From an uncultured Bacteroides sp. (lineage in GTDB: Bacteria; Bacteroidota; Bacteroidia; Bacteroidales; Bacteroidaceae): DNA of 49,723 bases. The position numbers and the translations under genes were made by a program. The notes beneath the pieces are model-generated. The model did not search any database and was not told the origin of the DNA. It saw only the letters and a list, made by a program, of their open reading frames with translations. The stretch spans positions 1 to 49,723 of the forward strand of contig CAUDXH010000014.1 of the NCBI GenBank assembly GCA_958453305.1, given 5' to 3'. Below are positions 49,512 to 49,723 of the stretch, piece after piece (positions within the stretch are counted from its first letter, which is position 1; the number at the start of each line of letters is the position of its first letter).

Positions 49512-49528
49512 AAAATATAGCGGAAAGT

Positions 49529-49559
49529 TTTGTAAATAAAGAAAGTATATGTAATTTTG
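49529..49559 (+). promoter_or_regulatory. rpsU promoter
   Basis: -33 TTTG at 49529-49532 and -7 TAATTTTG at 49552-49559, spacer 19, a full consensus match. Start near 49566, about 49 bases before the ATG. Confidence 0.8.
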
Positions 49560-49614
49560 CGCCGCATTTCAACTGTAAATAATTTAATAACAACATACTT
49601 TAATAATTAAAAAA

Positions 49615-49723
49615 ATGATTGTAGTACCAGTAAAAGAAGGCGAAAACATTGAAAAAGCGCTGAAAAAATTTAAAAGAAAATTTGAAAAAACAGGTGTTGT
49701 AAAAGAATTGAGAAGCAGACAGC
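49615..49723 (+). CDS. rpsU: 30S ribosomal protein S21 (start only; runs off the window)
   Basis: The first 36 codons read MIVVPVKEGENIEKALKKF then KRKFEKTGVVKELRSRQ, the S21 N-terminus. S21 is a small basic protein of the 30S subunit near the anti-Shine-Dalgarno sequence. The ATG follows an A/T-rich leader without a Shine-Dalgarno box, which is normal in Bacteroidetes. The window ends inside the gene, so its length cannot be checked. Confidence 0.93.
   Translation, partial: MIVVPVKEGENIEKALKKFKRKFEKTGVVKELRSRQ

Overview
The window is chromosomal DNA of a gut Bacteroidales, most likely Bacteroidaceae of the Bacteroides/Phocaeicola type. The evidence is a starch utilization (Sus) locus with SusC/SusD pairs, an STN-type SusC under an ECF sigma/anti-sigma pair, DUF2795 and SufE housekeeping genes, and many promoters of the Bacteroides form (-33 TTTG, -7 TAnnTTTG). 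I could not run homology searches, so the genus is an inference.

Layout. 1-3700: the C-terminus of a Fic protein, a poorly coding stretch with a perfect terminator, then a small membrane ORF, a split ThrE-type amino acid exporter and a LysR regulator. 4280-7540: an arsenic cluster of arsR, a 76-aa thioredoxin-like protein, ArsF-like, ArsG-like, ArsC-type arsenate reductase and an ArsP-like permease. Three copies of one inverted-repeat operator lie in front of three of these genes. 8014-17889 (minus): a polysaccharide locus with ECF sigma factor, FecR anti-sigma, STN-domain SusC, SusD-like lipoprotein and two tandem GH30 glycosidases. 18124-21347: membrane acyltransferase, ferritin, methyltransferase, PduO-type cobalamin adenosyltransferase and a DUF2795 protein.

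21554-23190 is a decayed patch: a broken alpha-helical gene (two overlapping open frames), then a 63-codon C-terminal remnant of a TnpB gene between two look-alike hairpins. 23233-23718 is a thioredoxin lipoprotein. 23834-37798 is the starch locus: on the minus strand susA (GH13), susB (GH97), susC, susD, one short SusE-like protein and a multidomain surface GH13 amylase in place of a classical SusG, with susR divergent on the plus strand. The susA and susB upstream regions share an element at identical spacing.

38011-49723: SufE and an M28 glutaminyl-cyclase-like lipoprotein; a TPR/LuxR-type regulator; an outer-membrane beta-barrel receptor divergent from a histidine kinase/OmpR response regulator pair, with 11-bp-period direct repeats between them that look like the regulator's binding site; a repeat-rich gap; a LacA/Maa-type acetyltransferase; a gamma-carbonic anhydrase; an Xaa-Pro aminopeptidase; and the start of rpsU.

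The most useful new observations are the three-operator ars circuit with an embedded promoter, the 11-bp repeat array, the shared susA/susB element, the TnpB remnant, and several short-repeat families in non-coding gaps. I did not find a CRISPR array, tRNA, rRNA or intact mobile element.
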